The notes: generated by a model not told the origin, from the sequence alone. DNA of 64,000 nucleotides from an uncultured Pirellulaceae bacterium (GCA_938084685.1 CALKGE010000001.1:868001-932000), one strand, 5' to 3'; shown: positions 27,470-37,272, counted from the stretch's first letter. Made by a program: numbers and translations.

Positions 27470-27817
27470 CTACCCGGGAGGCCACTGCAGGTCTCGACCA
27501 CCCATCAGATGATAGTGCAAGTGGAATACCGTTTGACCTGCCCCTTCACCACAATTGCAAATGACGCGGTACCCTTTTTCGGCTAACCCCTGTTCACGGG
27601 CGATTTGTTGGATCACAAGAAACAAATGGCCAATCAATCCTTCATCTTCCGGTGTGAGATCATCCACCGACGCAATTTCTTTTCTGGGGATGACCAGGAT
27701 GTGTACCGGTGCCTGAGGAGCAACATCGTGGAATGCCAGACATCGGTCATCTTCATAAACGATGCTGGCCGGAATTTCACCATCAATAATACGTTTGAAA
27801 ATGGTTGGCTCAGTCAT
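27470..27817 (-). CDS. HIT-family nucleotide hydrolase (HinT type)
   Basis: A 115-residue protein with the normal HIT length. The histidine triad HLHYH (H99, H101, H103) is followed by MGGR. It also shows FxRIIDGEIPAxxVYED at the N-terminus. HinT enzymes hydrolyse AMP-lysine or AMP-amine conjugates. It overlaps the end of the Trm112-like gene by 8 bases, so the two are probably coupled. Confidence 0.92.
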   Translation of the reverse strand: MTEPTIFKRIIDGEIPASIVYEDDRCLAFHDVAPQAPVHILVIPRKEIASVDDLTPEDEGLIGHLFLVIQQIAREQGLAEKGYRVICNCGEGAGQTVFHLHYHLMGGRDLQWPPG

Positions 27818-28109
27818 CGGTGGTTTCTTTCTCTAATTGGCTCAGTTCAATAGCGTCATCAGGGTTCATGTCAGGAATTCCCTGGTAAACAGGGAACAGC
27901 AAAGATTGATCCAGATTGACCAGGCCTCCGTCGAGGGGAGCGTCCAGTGGTTCCATGATTCGTGAGTACAGATTTCCCTCGGCGATTCGTCGGTTTATGC
28001 TTTGCACGAGTGAATCACTGGCTTGGTGCAGCGTACTTGCAGTGGCCGGGCACCGCAGGATGGCCAGTAATGATGAGTCAATTGGTTGTGAGTTTGTCGA
28101 GTCGGACAT
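27810..28109 (-). CDS. Trm112-like small protein
   Basis: From the ATG at 28109 the protein has 99 residues; a frame reaching to 28295 has a non-protein-like N-terminus. It shows LLAILRCPATxSxL near residue 12 and LLFPVYQGIPDM near 78, the two conserved blocks of the Trm112/YcaR family. Only one Cys remains in the first block, so zinc binding is doubtful. Family members activate methyltransferases or act as small chaperones. It overlaps the HIT gene start. Confidence 0.75.
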   Translation of the reverse strand: MSDSTNSQPIDSSLLAILRCPATASTLHQASDSLVQSINRRIAEGNLYSRIMEPLDAPLDGGLVNLDQSLLFPVYQGIPDMNPDDAIELSQLEKETTDD

Positions 28110-28205
28110 TGGCAAAGCTCTTTTCCTGCACTTCATCACCGTTGGGGAATGAACGGAGCCTATTATAGCAAGCGAGCGAGACGATGTTGTTTGCAATGCG
28201 CGCGT

Positions 28206-28240
28206 AAAAAAAGGGACACCCCGAGTGGGATGTCCCTTTA
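28206..28240 (-). terminator. Intrinsic terminator for the small protein gene at 28307-28606
   Basis: Arms aaagggaca (28210-28218) and tgtcccttt (28231-28239) pair almost perfectly, with further GC pairs inward and a GAGT loop. On the minus strand the stem is followed by seven T residues (28206-28212 as A on the plus strand). It lies about 67 bases after the stop of the minus-strand gene. Confidence 0.8.
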
Positions 28241-28306
28241 GTTTTACGTGGAGAATAATCCGATGTGAGAGAGAGAGAAGTAGATTGAATCTCAACGTAT
28301 GTAAGG

Positions 28307-28606
28307 CTAGTGGGTCTCTGTATGCTCTACAGTATCACTGTCTTCTTTTTGCCGTGATGGTGTTGTTGCCCATTGTTTGGTCAGTTCTTCAAAGACCTCC
28401 GGTGTTTCATAGCGTACATGCTTGCCGTCAGCCATTGGCCCTACAAGTCCACGCAGTACGGGAAGTCCGCGGATGGACAAGTCAGTGTGACAATCGTCCA
28501 TGCCGATTTGTTCAAATTCACGTACCAAAGCATTTTCTGATACGTAGTCACTCATTAAAAATGAGCCGTCAGAAGCTCGGGATACAACTCGAAAATTCCG
28601 TTTCAT
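28307..28606 (-). CDS. Small protein of unknown function
   Basis: A 99-residue soluble protein that I do not recognise. The first 60 residues are ordered-looking, with a GLPVLRGLVGPM segment; the tail is polar with several Glu/Thr/His residues. A strong terminator follows, which supports it being a real transcript. It has no signal peptide or TM segment. Confidence 0.6.
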   Translation of the reverse strand: MKRNFRVVSRASDGSFLMSDYVSENALVREFEQIGMDDCHTDLSIRGLPVLRGLVGPMADGKHVRYETPEVFEELTKQWATTPSRQKEDSDTVEHTETH

Positions 28607-29045
28607 TTCATCACCTAACAGGGAAGACCAATGCTATCGGTTGATAAACTGGTATTCCCTCCTTCTTTGCTTGCCAGTTTGCTCCGATCACTTCTGGACA
28701 GTGTCTTGAACAGACCGAGCAAAAATTGACTGAGAGAGTTTCTCTCGCTGATGGTGATATCGTCGGAGGGCTTGAGGAAAAACGAGAAAATATTTCAGCG
28801 GCGCTATCATGCGTCCATATAGAGCATTCCTAAAAACAGCGTTCAGCGGTACGAGTGGTACAATCGACACCTGAAGTCCGAATCTGTTTACGCGCCGATC
28901 CGAATAGACCGGATGTAACAATTGCCGTGGGGTTGCTGTTGTGCCGATCGAGTGGGACTCGAGTCCGGTTATGCAGGTCATTCCCATTGCTCCTGATCTA
29001 CCATCTTGCCAACAGCGTCTGATAGGCTAAAACAATAGTAGTTCA
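28607..29045. other. Intergenic region without a confident gene
   Basis: A 99-codon minus-strand frame (28688-28987) exists, but its composition is not protein-like and no ribosome binding site is visible. The region probably contains the promoters of the small minus-strand gene and of tRNA-Ser. Confidence 0.5.
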
Positions 29046-29128
29046 GGAAGGTATGCGAATTGGTGAGCGACCTGATTCGAAATCAGGGGCCGGGTGACCG
29101 GTTGCGGGTTCGAGTCCCGTGCCTTCCG
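29046..29128 (+). tRNA. tRNA-Ser (CGA)
   Basis: The acceptor arms GGAAGGT and GCCTTCC pair over 7 bases with G as discriminator. The anticodon stem-loop cctga-ttcgaaa-tcagg gives CGA. A long variable arm (ggccgg/ccggtt) is characteristic of tRNA-Ser, and the T loop is TTCGAGT. CCA is not encoded. A run of T follows at 29130, probably the terminator. Confidence 0.95.
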
Positions 29129-29244
29129 CTTTTTTATGCGCACTGATTGCGTTGAAAATCATTGCCACGCGTGGTCAAAAACTATAGGCTGCAATGCATC
29201 TGGTTGACCTACAATCGCTTGGGTAATTAACTGCAGGAGAAAAC

Positions 29245-30051
29245 ATGATGGATACTGAGGTCGATGCCCCCAAGGACTCGAAGGATCCCCAGATAGCTGA
29301 TCGTATTAAGGACGAAGTCAGGATCTACTTTTACCCCAAAGTGGTATTCCTGCTTCCCACTTTCATCTTTTGCCTGTTGGCTGCCAGTTATCTTCAATTT
29401 GCTGGTGGAGAATCGGTGGTGGATGAAGAAGTGGCCGCGGAGGTTGCCGCTGATGCAGAGCAAGCGGCCTCGGAAGAGGCATCGGCGAATACTCCTGAAA
29501 TCACAGTCACGGTCATCTTCCTGTGCATCTTCACTCTGAACCTGGTTGTACTCGGATTTGATTTTCCGTCCAACCGTTTTATTGCTTTGATAGCCTTTCT
29601 GTTTCTGGGCATCGCTGTGATTTGGATTTTGAGCAGAGAGAATCCGGAGCTGCTGGGGGCCATTAGTGATTTTCTGGCCAGCTTTAAACCAGCAGCGAAC
29701 GCAACCTTTTACTGGATCCTGACGTTTATGCTCGGGATTCTGTTTGCCTTTGTCTTTCTGGCCAGATCATTGGATTACTGGATCATACGTCCCAACGAAG
29801 CGATTCATGTGTATGGACTGCCTCGTCACAAAAAACGCTATTCGGCTCCCCACATGCGATTCGAAATGGAAGTTAACGACGTCTTTGAGTTGATGTGGCC
29901 GTTTAAGGCTGGTCGCTTATACATTCGACCGACGAACGAAAAACAGCAGTACGTGCTCGACAACGTAATGCATGTTCACAAGATCAATGACCGCGCCAAT
30001 GAGATTCTCAGTGCGTTGCAAGTTCAGGTTCGTGACGACGCTGAAGTTTGA
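29245..30051 (+). CDS. Membrane protein of unknown function, three or four TM segments
   Basis: A 268-residue protein with TM segments near 32-52, 93-112, 115-132 and 157-175. Between the first two lies an Ala/Glu-rich linker of about 40 residues. The C-terminal 90 residues are a soluble domain. AGGAGA at 29235-29240 is well placed for either the ATG at 29245 or the next one at 29248. I do not recognise the family. It is convergent with the large secreted protein gene. Confidence 0.65.
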   Translation: MMDTEVDAPKDSKDPQIADRIKDEVRIYFYPKVVFLLPTFIFCLLAASYLQFAGGESVVDEEVAAEVAADAEQAASEEASANTPEITVTVIFLCIFTLNLVVLGFDFPSNRFIALIAFLFLGIAVIWILSRENPELLGAISDFLASFKPAANATFYWILTFMLGILFAFVFLARSLDYWIIRPNEAIHVYGLPRHKKRYSAPHMRFEMEVNDVFELMWPFKAGRLYIRPTNEKQQYVLDNVMHVHKINDRANEILSALQVQVRDDAEV

Positions 30052-30070
30052 TTCACGCTTGCCAGGATCG

Positions 30071-33000
30071 CTAAAAAGGGAAGAGCTTGGTCGGGAGTTC
30101 TTTGAATTGCTCTATCACATCAGGTAGATGCGGCCAGCCTGAGGACTCTGCAGGTTCGTCACTGGGGAGATCCCGATCACTCACAGTTGCCTGCTGAGCG
30201 ATGTTTTCCTTTTTGAACGGTGCATATTTCGTTAAGTACTGTGGCCAGTAACTGCTGAGGTATTCGTAACAATCTGAGACACGTCCCTGTCCGGGTTGTG
30301 AGTAGGCCAGTGATATGTCTTTCATTAACTCGCGATATTCCCGCGGTTGGAACCACAGGTCATAAACCTGCAGGTTGTCAATTTCTACATGGCCGGGGGA
30401 CATCAAATCAAATCCGACTCGCAGGTCGGTTAGTCCCTGTGAAGGCAGGTCGTCGACGATCAGAACATAACGGTTCCAATCGGAAGTCAACGGGCTGGTT
30501 TGACTGGTTGTCGTAATCCCGGATTCCGGTTTGCCAATTGTCCGGGGGCGGTAATAGACTTTGCCGTGAAGGCGACCTTCGATCGATAAACGTATGGAGG
30601 GTTGATGATTGGGTGTCGAAGTACGCATCCAAACAGTGAAGGCAACACGTCCGGTTGGTGGCACGTCGAACGGTTCGCTGCGAGTCCAGAGTACTTGTCG
30701 GGACGTATCCGGCCGATAAAGAGAAATATACTGGGAACCGTTTTGGGGGTCACCTTCCACAACTTCCACGCGATTACCAGACTGGCTGTTATAGAGCCAT
30801 CCCGGGATAGTCTGGTTAACTGCAGGTGCTTCAAAGTTCGCATTCTTGACTGGTGTTCGGCTGCTTGGTTGCTGCAGAGGCCCCAGCCGCTGGTTGAGTT
30901 GCAGCAGGTCATTATGAAGTTGGGGTACCACTTGCTGATTGTACTGAACATTGGCACCGATCACTTCGGCCAGGGCATGATCGATACGAACGGCTATCAG
31001 GTCAAATGGTTCCATAACCAATTGCCAGGTCGCTCCTTTGGGATGCCAGCGAAAACTCGATTTTGCGTCCTGTCCCAGTGAAACCGGATGACCATTGGGT
31101 GGTAACAGTAGTTCGATCTGCGCTGTGGTAGTCCAGGGGGCGTTGTTAAGCACGTATAGATAGGTTGCTTCGTGGTTTTTCAGGATTGAATAATGCTTGC
31201 GAATCACGAGCGGCTGCGCGATGGGGGCGGCAGCGACTTTCACTGTTTCAAAGGGCACGGCTGGAAGTTGCTGGAAACTTTGAAACATCTGTCGAGTTGC
31301 GTCTTCCTGACCCATGGTCAGCAGCCAGCCACCATCCACCAGAATCTGTTGATCAGATTTTGCCAAAGCAGATATGAAACGTTGGCGATTGAACTGGTGC
31401 GACGGAGTGAGTGTATTGGCAAACCAGGTGTTTGTGTTTTCCTGACCCCAGGGAGACTGTTTCTCCAGTTGGGGCAGTCGGGCGAGATACGGGCTATGCT
31501 GAAAAAGAATGCCCGTTGTTTGTTGTTTGGCATGGAGCTTAGCAATATCGACTGAGTGGTTAAGTTCCATCTGGACATGCTGCCTGACAGGATCGAGTAC
31601 CGGATTTGCCTGATGAGGCTGCAGCCAGACAACGGGCTTCAACGCACGGGTGGCAGTTGGATCCAGGCCCAGTTGTTTCAGGAGGTGGACCAGATTGTTG
31701 CGAGGAGGAATAGCGGGGTGAGCGAGTTGGCGAGCCAAAGGAGTTGTGTACAGCTCGGCCGTGGAAATATAGATGCGTGCTGAAGTTGTCGAGGGAAAAC
31801 GCTGTCGAAAATCTTCGGCAAGCTGGAGATAGAATTGCATCAATTCCTGACTTATCCACTCCTCCCATTCCCGACGGTATTGTTGCCGGATGGCCAGTAT
31901 GTTTTGTTCGTGAGATTCACTTGGAACGAGCTGATGCTCTTCATAAAACCGGGTCAAGGTTTTTTGATCAGGGATCCAGTCTGGTCCGGGAAGTTGGGTA
32001 TATGTTTCCGGAGTCAGCTCCAGACATAGTCCCCCAAAACTTGGATGGTGTTGATACCTTGTGAGGATCGAGATGAGGAATTTGCGTAGACCCGCCTGGA
32101 CGCGGGGATCCAGTGGGTTGTAGCGTGGAAGCGGACTGGAAGCGTTCTTGGAATCCAGATAGATACTTTTGTCATGTTCCCCAATGGCCTCCAATTCGTG
32201 CAGTCGACCTGTCAGTTGAATGGAGGGGACGAAGGTCAGTTGCCGTTTATCGAATAGCCGCAACAGCATTTCCACGACATCTTTCTTCACGGGGTCCTGA
32301 CCGTTGGAAAAGAAAGCACCACTGTCGTATTTAGGTAGTGAATCGAAATGTGGACTGGGAAACAGACTGGCTCCGTCACTTAATACATTAAGGATAGTCC
32401 CAGACTTACCCGCAAATTGAAGATAATCTGCCAGCCGCGTACCGGCCTGGTAAAACGTGCTCCAGTCATCCAGTGTGGTGACATTATCAGTGGTGGTTAC
32501 TTCAGCCGCGCCAAAGTTTTCGATAAACAAAGGTTTACTGAAATAGGCCAGCGTCTGTCGATGAGACTTGGGACTGTTGTTGCTGTTTTCTGGCCGCCTG
32601 AGAGCTGGGTACAGGTCCGAGATTTTTCCCTCTAATTCTGATACTTTGATCCGACCGTAGATGGCATCTCTGGTACCAAATTGATTACGTAATACCAGCA
32701 TGGGGTGCTTTGTTTTTGGCCAGAATAGTATTTTGTGCGTTAGTGCAGAGTCCGTAGCGTTCCAATTCGGATGGTGATGGTAAAATCCTGAGTCGATTCC
32801 CAGCGGGGCGATTTTCCCCAGTGCATTGGGTTCCAGAATACTGATAGCCATGGTCTGCGCAAGATCGGCTGGGTATTCCACTTCCAGAAGATGTGGTCGC
32901 CCCGTATGTTCAATGGTCAGTGGGTAGGCTTGCCAACCACCTTCGGTGAGTTTACTGAAAGGTTTATCCTGATGTTTTATCTCCTGAACCTGCCCGTTAC

Positions 33001-34123
33001 CAAAGGGACGAAAACCTGACTCGCTGGCGGAGGAGCCTGTCAGATATTTGAGCTGATCTGTTGGATTGAGCCGAACCAGGTGTTCCCACCAGGCAGGATT
33101 CGCGGGATTAAATCGCACCACTTCCTTCCATTTTGCCTGCTCGGATGGTGGGGCAATTGTTGTTCCGCCGATGACCACAAATTGAATCTGTCGCGTCGCC
33201 AGCGGGGCCGAACGGACAAACGTATCGGTGAACCTCTTCGCTGTAACGCGGAAGGCGATACTGTAGACCCCGGGCCGGGAAGGGATGGGAATTTTCAGGT
33301 TATTCCAGACCGGGAATTGCCCGGGGGTTTCCAGTTGAACCTGATGCTCTTGCCGGTGAATGATCTGCTGCTCGGGTTCTGAGGTGAGTACGTAGGCAGA
33401 GTATTGGTAGGTGCCGAGTCGTTCACGTCCGAGAAGGTGAGGTATCATCGCTACCTCAAAAGTTTCATTGGGATTGAATACCATGGTTGGACGTTGATGG
33501 CGAATACGCAGGATATCTCCAGGCGCACGTCGCACTTGTCCCCGGTTCCCTCGTTCGTCCAGCTCCATGTCGAGGGATCGAAATAGAAACTGTTCGATAG
33601 GCTGATCAACTTTGAAAGTCAGGTCTGGATTTTCTACAGCAACCAGATCGATTTTCAGACGAGCCTGGCGGGAAGTTGTTAATGTGACATCCAGCGCATC
33701 GTACTGTTGGGGACTCAGTTGGGATACAGTAATCCGGTTGTCCAGATGGCTGATCCCCTCAGCCGCACTCTGACTGGCCAGCTGGCACGAAGGATTCAAT
33801 TCCAAACCATAGTTCATCAGATGCTGAAAGTGCCCCTCGGAAACTTCGATAGTCCCTTTCCACTGAACGGCTTCTCCGCCTCCCCAGGCAATCCTCAGCC
33901 GCATATTAATCGAGGAATCGGCTGGGCGTTGGTTGCGTAATCCTGCCAGCGTGACTGACGGATCCGCCATGGGGGATGTCTGGGTATTGAAGGCGTCCGG
34001 GTTGCTCGCTGGAGTCGAGGGTGGAGGGACGATAGGGCGAGGTTGGGCGAAGGCGGAAGATAGCGTCAGCGCAAGCGCCCCCAGAGATATGCTGAATTTA
34101 TTAGTCAACCAAGGACTTAGCAC
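30071..34123 (-). CDS. Very large secreted protein with possible glycosidase-like barrel
   Basis: I place the start at a GTG (34121-34123), 10 bases after a strong GGAGG, giving 1350 residues; the upstream ATG at 34189 would put 22 residues before a signal peptide. The signal peptide ends at AFAQP. Residues 60-480 are beta-rich domains, and 520-930 contain segments resembling a GHL10/family-10-like TIM barrel (a YNPLDPRVQ motif and an xLxLELTPE strand). A C-terminal jelly-roll/CBM-like domain lies at about 1120-1260. The function is not known; a cell-envelope or glycan-directed role is inferred. The catalytic residues cannot be assigned. Confidence 0.65.
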   Translation of the reverse strand: MLSPWLTNKFSISLGALALTLSSAFAQPRPIVPPPSTPASNPDAFNTQTSPMADPSVTLAGLRNQRPADSSINMRLRIAWGGGEAVQWKGTIEVSEGHFQHLMNYGLELNPSCQLASQSAAEGISHLDNRITVSQLSPQQYDALDVTLTTSRQARLKIDLVAVENPDLTFKVDQPIEQFLFRSLDMELDERGNRGQVRRAPGDILRIRHQRPTMVFNPNETFEVAMIPHLLGRERLGTYQYSAYVLTSEPEQQIIHRQEHQVQLETPGQFPVWNNLKIPIPSRPGVYSIAFRVTAKRFTDTFVRSAPLATRQIQFVVIGGTTIAPPSEQAKWKEVVRFNPANPAWWEHLVRLNPTDQLKYLTGSSASESGFRPFGNGQVQEIKHQDKPFSKLTEGGWQAYPLTIEHTGRPHLLEVEYPADLAQTMAISILEPNALGKIAPLGIDSGFYHHHPNWNATDSALTHKILFWPKTKHPMLVLRNQFGTRDAIYGRIKVSELEGKISDLYPALRRPENSNNSPKSHRQTLAYFSKPLFIENFGAAEVTTTDNVTTLDDWSTFYQAGTRLADYLQFAGKSGTILNVLSDGASLFPSPHFDSLPKYDSGAFFSNGQDPVKKDVVEMLLRLFDKRQLTFVPSIQLTGRLHELEAIGEHDKSIYLDSKNASSPLPRYNPLDPRVQAGLRKFLISILTRYQHHPSFGGLCLELTPETYTQLPGPDWIPDQKTLTRFYEEHQLVPSESHEQNILAIRQQYRREWEEWISQELMQFYLQLAEDFRQRFPSTTSARIYISTAELYTTPLARQLAHPAIPPRNNLVHLLKQLGLDPTATRALKPVVWLQPHQANPVLDPVRQHVQMELNHSVDIAKLHAKQQTTGILFQHSPYLARLPQLEKQSPWGQENTNTWFANTLTPSHQFNRQRFISALAKSDQQILVDGGWLLTMGQEDATRQMFQSFQQLPAVPFETVKVAAAPIAQPLVIRKHYSILKNHEATYLYVLNNAPWTTTAQIELLLPPNGHPVSLGQDAKSSFRWHPKGATWQLVMEPFDLIAVRIDHALAEVIGANVQYNQQVVPQLHNDLLQLNQRLGPLQQPSSRTPVKNANFEAPAVNQTIPGWLYNSQSGNRVEVVEGDPQNGSQYISLYRPDTSRQVLWTRSEPFDVPPTGRVAFTVWMRTSTPNHQPSIRLSIEGRLHGKVYYRPRTIGKPESGITTTSQTSPLTSDWNRYVLIVDDLPSQGLTDLRVGFDLMSPGHVEIDNLQVYDLWFQPREYRELMKDISLAYSQPGQGRVSDCYEYLSSYWPQYLTKYAPFKKENIAQQATVSDRDLPSDEPAESSGWPHLPDVIEQFKELPTKLFPF

Positions 34124-34257
34124 GTGGTGGTAGCCTCCCTGCTTCACTCGTAATCCTTGACACGCCAGTGGGTGTAAGGCTGTATGCACTAAAGCGGAAT
34201 TATAGTGCTTATCCGGTTACAGAGAATAGGGCAATCTGAGTCCGTACTTACCCATTT

Positions 34258-35511
34258 TTACCCTTGTTTATGCAGGGATTCAGGTAAATTTACCTGTTCA
34301 CCGTGGAGATGGTCTGCACGGCTGAAAAACGATTCGAATTCGCTTACGATATCCTTTCGCCTGCTAGCAATTTCGTTGACTTCCCAACGATCATCCGGCT
34401 TCACGTACAGCTTGAAACCACCTTCCGGTTCGGAAATGGAGAACCAGGCCGGCGAGTGGATTCCGATGGCCTCGTTTGCGAATCGAGAGATAGTCAGTTG
34501 TTGTGAAAGTGGCGTTTGATGTCTTCCCGGGAAACGAAGATAGTTGAGTAGTGATGGTTGCCTGACAGCATCGATTTCTTCCCTTTCTTCCCTTTCTTCC
34601 CTTACTTCCTGATCGCCTGTTAACCAATCAAGCAGCGTTGCATAAACTGCCTCTGGCTGAAGCAGATCCTGCAGGCGACTGGGAGAAATGCTTGACGCCC
34701 CCGGCCCCAACTCGGTGATCAATAAAGGAACGTGTAGTTGGTCTGTGGCTGGTCGGGAGTAATCGTGACCAATCCCTCCATGATGTCCCAGCGGTAAACT
34801 GCGAGGAGATATTACGATCAGCAAGGTTGGATCGGGTTGTGTTGTGGTGAGTGTTTGGATTTGATCCAGTAACAATGCCAGACATGTATCCAGAACACTC
34901 ACCTGAGCGGCATAAGCATGCACAGCCTGCATTATTTCATCCGGATCGTTTTCATCCGCCAGTAGGCCTCGAGGTGGTTCAATTATTTCCTCAATTTCAG
35001 GATCTTCTTCGCCAAAGAAGCGATCTCGGTACTCCAGTGGAGCATCCCAGACGATGCCCAGTCCGCTGTGATGGATCCATGTCAGATCATGATTGACTCC
35101 GCGTTCCAGTTCCTTCATCACCAGACTAATGAAATGAGCGGTGGCGGTATGCTCCAGAGATTCAGCCATTTCAGAAGCGACCGTGGCTGGCAGCGCGAGA
35201 ACTTCGGTGAAGTCTTCACATTGCGGAAACGCACTCAGCGTATCACCTTCCTGAATTAACAGACTTGATTGAGACTGGTTTTCCAACCGTTGCATTAGCG
35301 AGCCGTGGTTGCCGGTATCCATCGCGTGCTGACCTGTCCAGAGAGAACGCATTGTCAGTGCGAGATTGGTAGAGGAGCTAAGGCAACACTCAGCAGTTAA
35401 TCCAGTAGCAGCCAGATTGTCAAAACCAGGAGTAGGGTTCCAGGTGTTTCCGTAGGGAGAAAGATATCTGGCCCCCAATTGATCGATACTGATGACGATG
35501 GCTTTAGGCAT
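34258..35511 (-). CDS. Sulfatase-like protein lacking catalytic motif residues
   Basis: A 417-residue alkaline phosphatase/sulfatase-fold protein. The N-terminal metal segment IDQLGARYLSPYGN, the TPGFDNLA segment and the xxxLWTGQH segment all align by eye with type I sulfatases. The formylglycine motif CxPxR is replaced by ALTMR (51-55), and the SDHG-type metal motif by SPRSLPLGHHG (about 232). This suggests a non-catalytic pseudoenzyme or a different activity. No signal peptide is present, unlike most sulfatases. A 9-base in-frame tandem repeat at 34575-34601 encodes a Glu/Arg-rich stretch. Confidence 0.72.
   Translation of the reverse strand: MPKAIVISIDQLGARYLSPYGNTWNPTPGFDNLAATGLTAECCLSSSTNLALTMRSLWTGQHAMDTGNHGSLMQRLENQSQSSLLIQEGDTLSAFPQCEDFTEVLALPATVASEMAESLEHTATAHFISLVMKELERGVNHDLTWIHHSGLGIVWDAPLEYRDRFFGEEDPEIEEIIEPPRGLLADENDPDEIMQAVHAYAAQVSVLDTCLALLLDQIQTLTTTQPDPTLLIVISPRSLPLGHHGGIGHDYSRPATDQLHVPLLITELGPGASSISPSRLQDLLQPEAVYATLLDWLTGDQEVREEREEREEIDAVRQPSLLNYLRFPGRHQTPLSQQLTISRFANEAIGIHSPAWFSISEPEGGFKLYVKPDDRWEVNEIASRRKDIVSEFESFFSRADHLHGEQVNLPESLHKQG
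34575..34609 (+). repeat. In-frame 9-bp tandem repeat
   Basis: Three perfect copies of tttcttccc (34575-34601) followed by a degenerate fourth. On the minus strand they encode repeated Arg-Glu-Glu triplets within the sulfatase-like gene. Confidence 0.85.
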
Positions 35512-35638
35512 AGGTTACGGCAGGAAATGCCGAGCAAATCTTAGGTTGGATTGTGCGGAATCGTGACTGTTCTATAGTACTAGTTTTTACACGTTCCATT
35601 AGAATAATTAAATAGTCTTATGACCGGATCCTGTGAAT

Positions 35639-36250
35639 ATGCAACTAACCAGTCGATTGCTTGTGGCAGCCGCTAAATTGATTAGCGGTTATACAGTGCG
35701 CTGGAAAGATTCCATGCCGGATACGTGTCAACGAGTTTATTTTGCCAATCACACCAGTCATCTGGATGCTTTGGTCTTATGGGCAAGTTTGCCTCCTGAA
35801 ATACGTGAACTGACACGTCCAGTCGCAGCGAAAGATTACTGGGAAAAAGGGTGGCTGCGGCGGCATATCGCTGATGCCTTTAACGCGCTACTGATTGATC
35901 GGCGTGAAGTTAAAGTGCATCAAAGTCCCGTGGACTTGATGATTCGCGAAATAGATGACAAATACAGTTTGATCATTTTTCCCGAAGGTAGCCGTAACGC
36001 TAAAGAGGAGATGAACAGGTTTAAAAGTGGGCTGTATTATTTGGCAAAGAAACGCCCGGATCTCGAGCTGGTTCCCGTTTATCTGGATAATATGAATCGT
36101 ATTCTTCCACGTGGAGAAGTATTACCGGTGCCGCTGCTGAGTAACATTACGATTGGAGCTCCTATTTGGCTGGAGCAGGGAGAGTCGAAACAGCAGTTTC
36201 TGGATCGTGCTCGCCAGTCGATTATTAGATTAAGGGATGACGAAGAGTAA
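35639..36250 (+). CDS. 1-acyl-sn-glycerol-3-phosphate acyltransferase-like (PlsC family)
   Basis: About 203 residues from the ATG at 35639; a GTG at 35633 is an alternative. The acyltransferase motifs are intact: NHTSHLD (H38 and D43, the HX4D pair) and FPEGSRN near 119. Enzymes of this family add the second acyl chain to lysophosphatidate. The stop codon shares one base with the start of the CdsA-like gene, so they are a two-gene phospholipid unit. Confidence 0.88.
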   Translation: MQLTSRLLVAAAKLISGYTVRWKDSMPDTCQRVYFANHTSHLDALVLWASLPPEIRELTRPVAAKDYWEKGWLRRHIADAFNALLIDRREVKVHQSPVDLMIREIDDKYSLIIFPEGSRNAKEEMNRFKSGLYYLAKKRPDLELVPVYLDNMNRILPRGEVLPVPLLSNITIGAPIWLEQGESKQQFLDRARQSIIRLRDDEE

Positions 36251-37272
36251 TGTGTCCTCAGACATGGTATCCCTTTTTACTGGGATTTCTGGAAGATACC
36301 ACCGAATTGAAGCTGCCGTTTGAAGAGCGGACAGCCTGGCTGATCGCTGCTGTCATGGCTTTGCTGATCATCGGTTCATTGGTGGGCAAGCTTCTCGAAC
36401 GCAGCTCGGAAGAACGTCTTAACACTGCCGTCGTGCGTTCCTTCAACCAACGCATCCGTTCCTGGTGGTTGATGTGCGCCATCCTGATTGCCGGACTGGT
36501 GATTGGAAAGGCTGGAACGGTCACATTATTTGGCATGATTGCGTTCTGGGCCCTGCGAGAATTCATTACGATGACGCCAACTCGACGAGGCGATCATCGT
36601 GCACTGTTTTGGGTGTTGGTAGTATTTACGCCGCTCCAGTTTGTGTTGGTGGGGATTTATGATGAACGAGAATTATTTAAGTTTGTTCTGCCAATCCTGG
36701 TCGCGTTGTTCGTTCCCGCTCGGATTGCGCTGGCCAATGATGAAAAACGGTATTTGGAACGATCCGCGAAAATCCTGATTGGTTTTCTGATCTGTGTCTA
36801 TGCTCTGAGTTTTGCTCCGGCAATACTTTATCTGGAACTTGCCGACAGCACAGGAGAACCCTGGGATGCCAATAAGGGGTTACTCTTTTTCTTTGTCCTG
36901 ATTACTCAACTTAACGACGTGATGCAGTTTGGTTGGGGTAAGCTGATCGGCAGAAACGTGATTGCTGACCGAATTAACACGAGTCGTACGGTGGAAGGAG
37001 TGATCGCCGCGGCAGCAAGCTCGGCCCTGCTCGGCGCCCTCTTCTCCTGGGTGACGCCATTTGCTTTCTGGCAGGCAGCGATTATCGCCGTGGTCGTTTC
37101 GATTACGGGATTTGCTGGCGGAATTACCATGTCAGCCATCAAGAGAGATCGAGGTGTGAAGGACTTTGGAACGCTTCTGCAAGGCCATGCCGGAATTCTG
37201 GATCGTATCGATTCACTCTGTTTTGCGGCCCCGATCTTTTATTTCCTGACAGAATTTTTCTTTACCAGGTAG
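36250..37272 (+). CDS. Phosphatidate cytidylyltransferase-like protein (CdsA family)
   Basis: A 340-residue protein with about eight TM helices. The C-terminal signature SxIKRDxGVKDFGxLLxGHGGxLDRxDS is recognisable (about 295-320; here GHAG). CdsA makes CDP-diacylglycerol from phosphatidate and CTP at the inner membrane. It begins at a TAATG junction with the PlsC-like gene, whose product is its substrate. Confidence 0.9.
   Translation: MCPQTWYPFLLGFLEDTTELKLPFEERTAWLIAAVMALLIIGSLVGKLLERSSEERLNTAVVRSFNQRIRSWWLMCAILIAGLVIGKAGTVTLFGMIAFWALREFITMTPTRRGDHRALFWVLVVFTPLQFVLVGIYDERELFKFVLPILVALFVPARIALANDEKRYLERSAKILIGFLICVYALSFAPAILYLELADSTGEPWDANKGLLFFFVLITQLNDVMQFGWGKLIGRNVIADRINTSRTVEGVIAAAASSALLGALFSWVTPFAFWQAAIIAVVVSITGFAGGITMSAIKRDRGVKDFGTLLQGHAGILDRIDSLCFAAPIFYFLTEFFFTR

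Noticed and set aside
28688..28987. 99-codon minus-strand frame
   Set aside because: No ribosome binding site, composition unlike protein, no recognisable motif.
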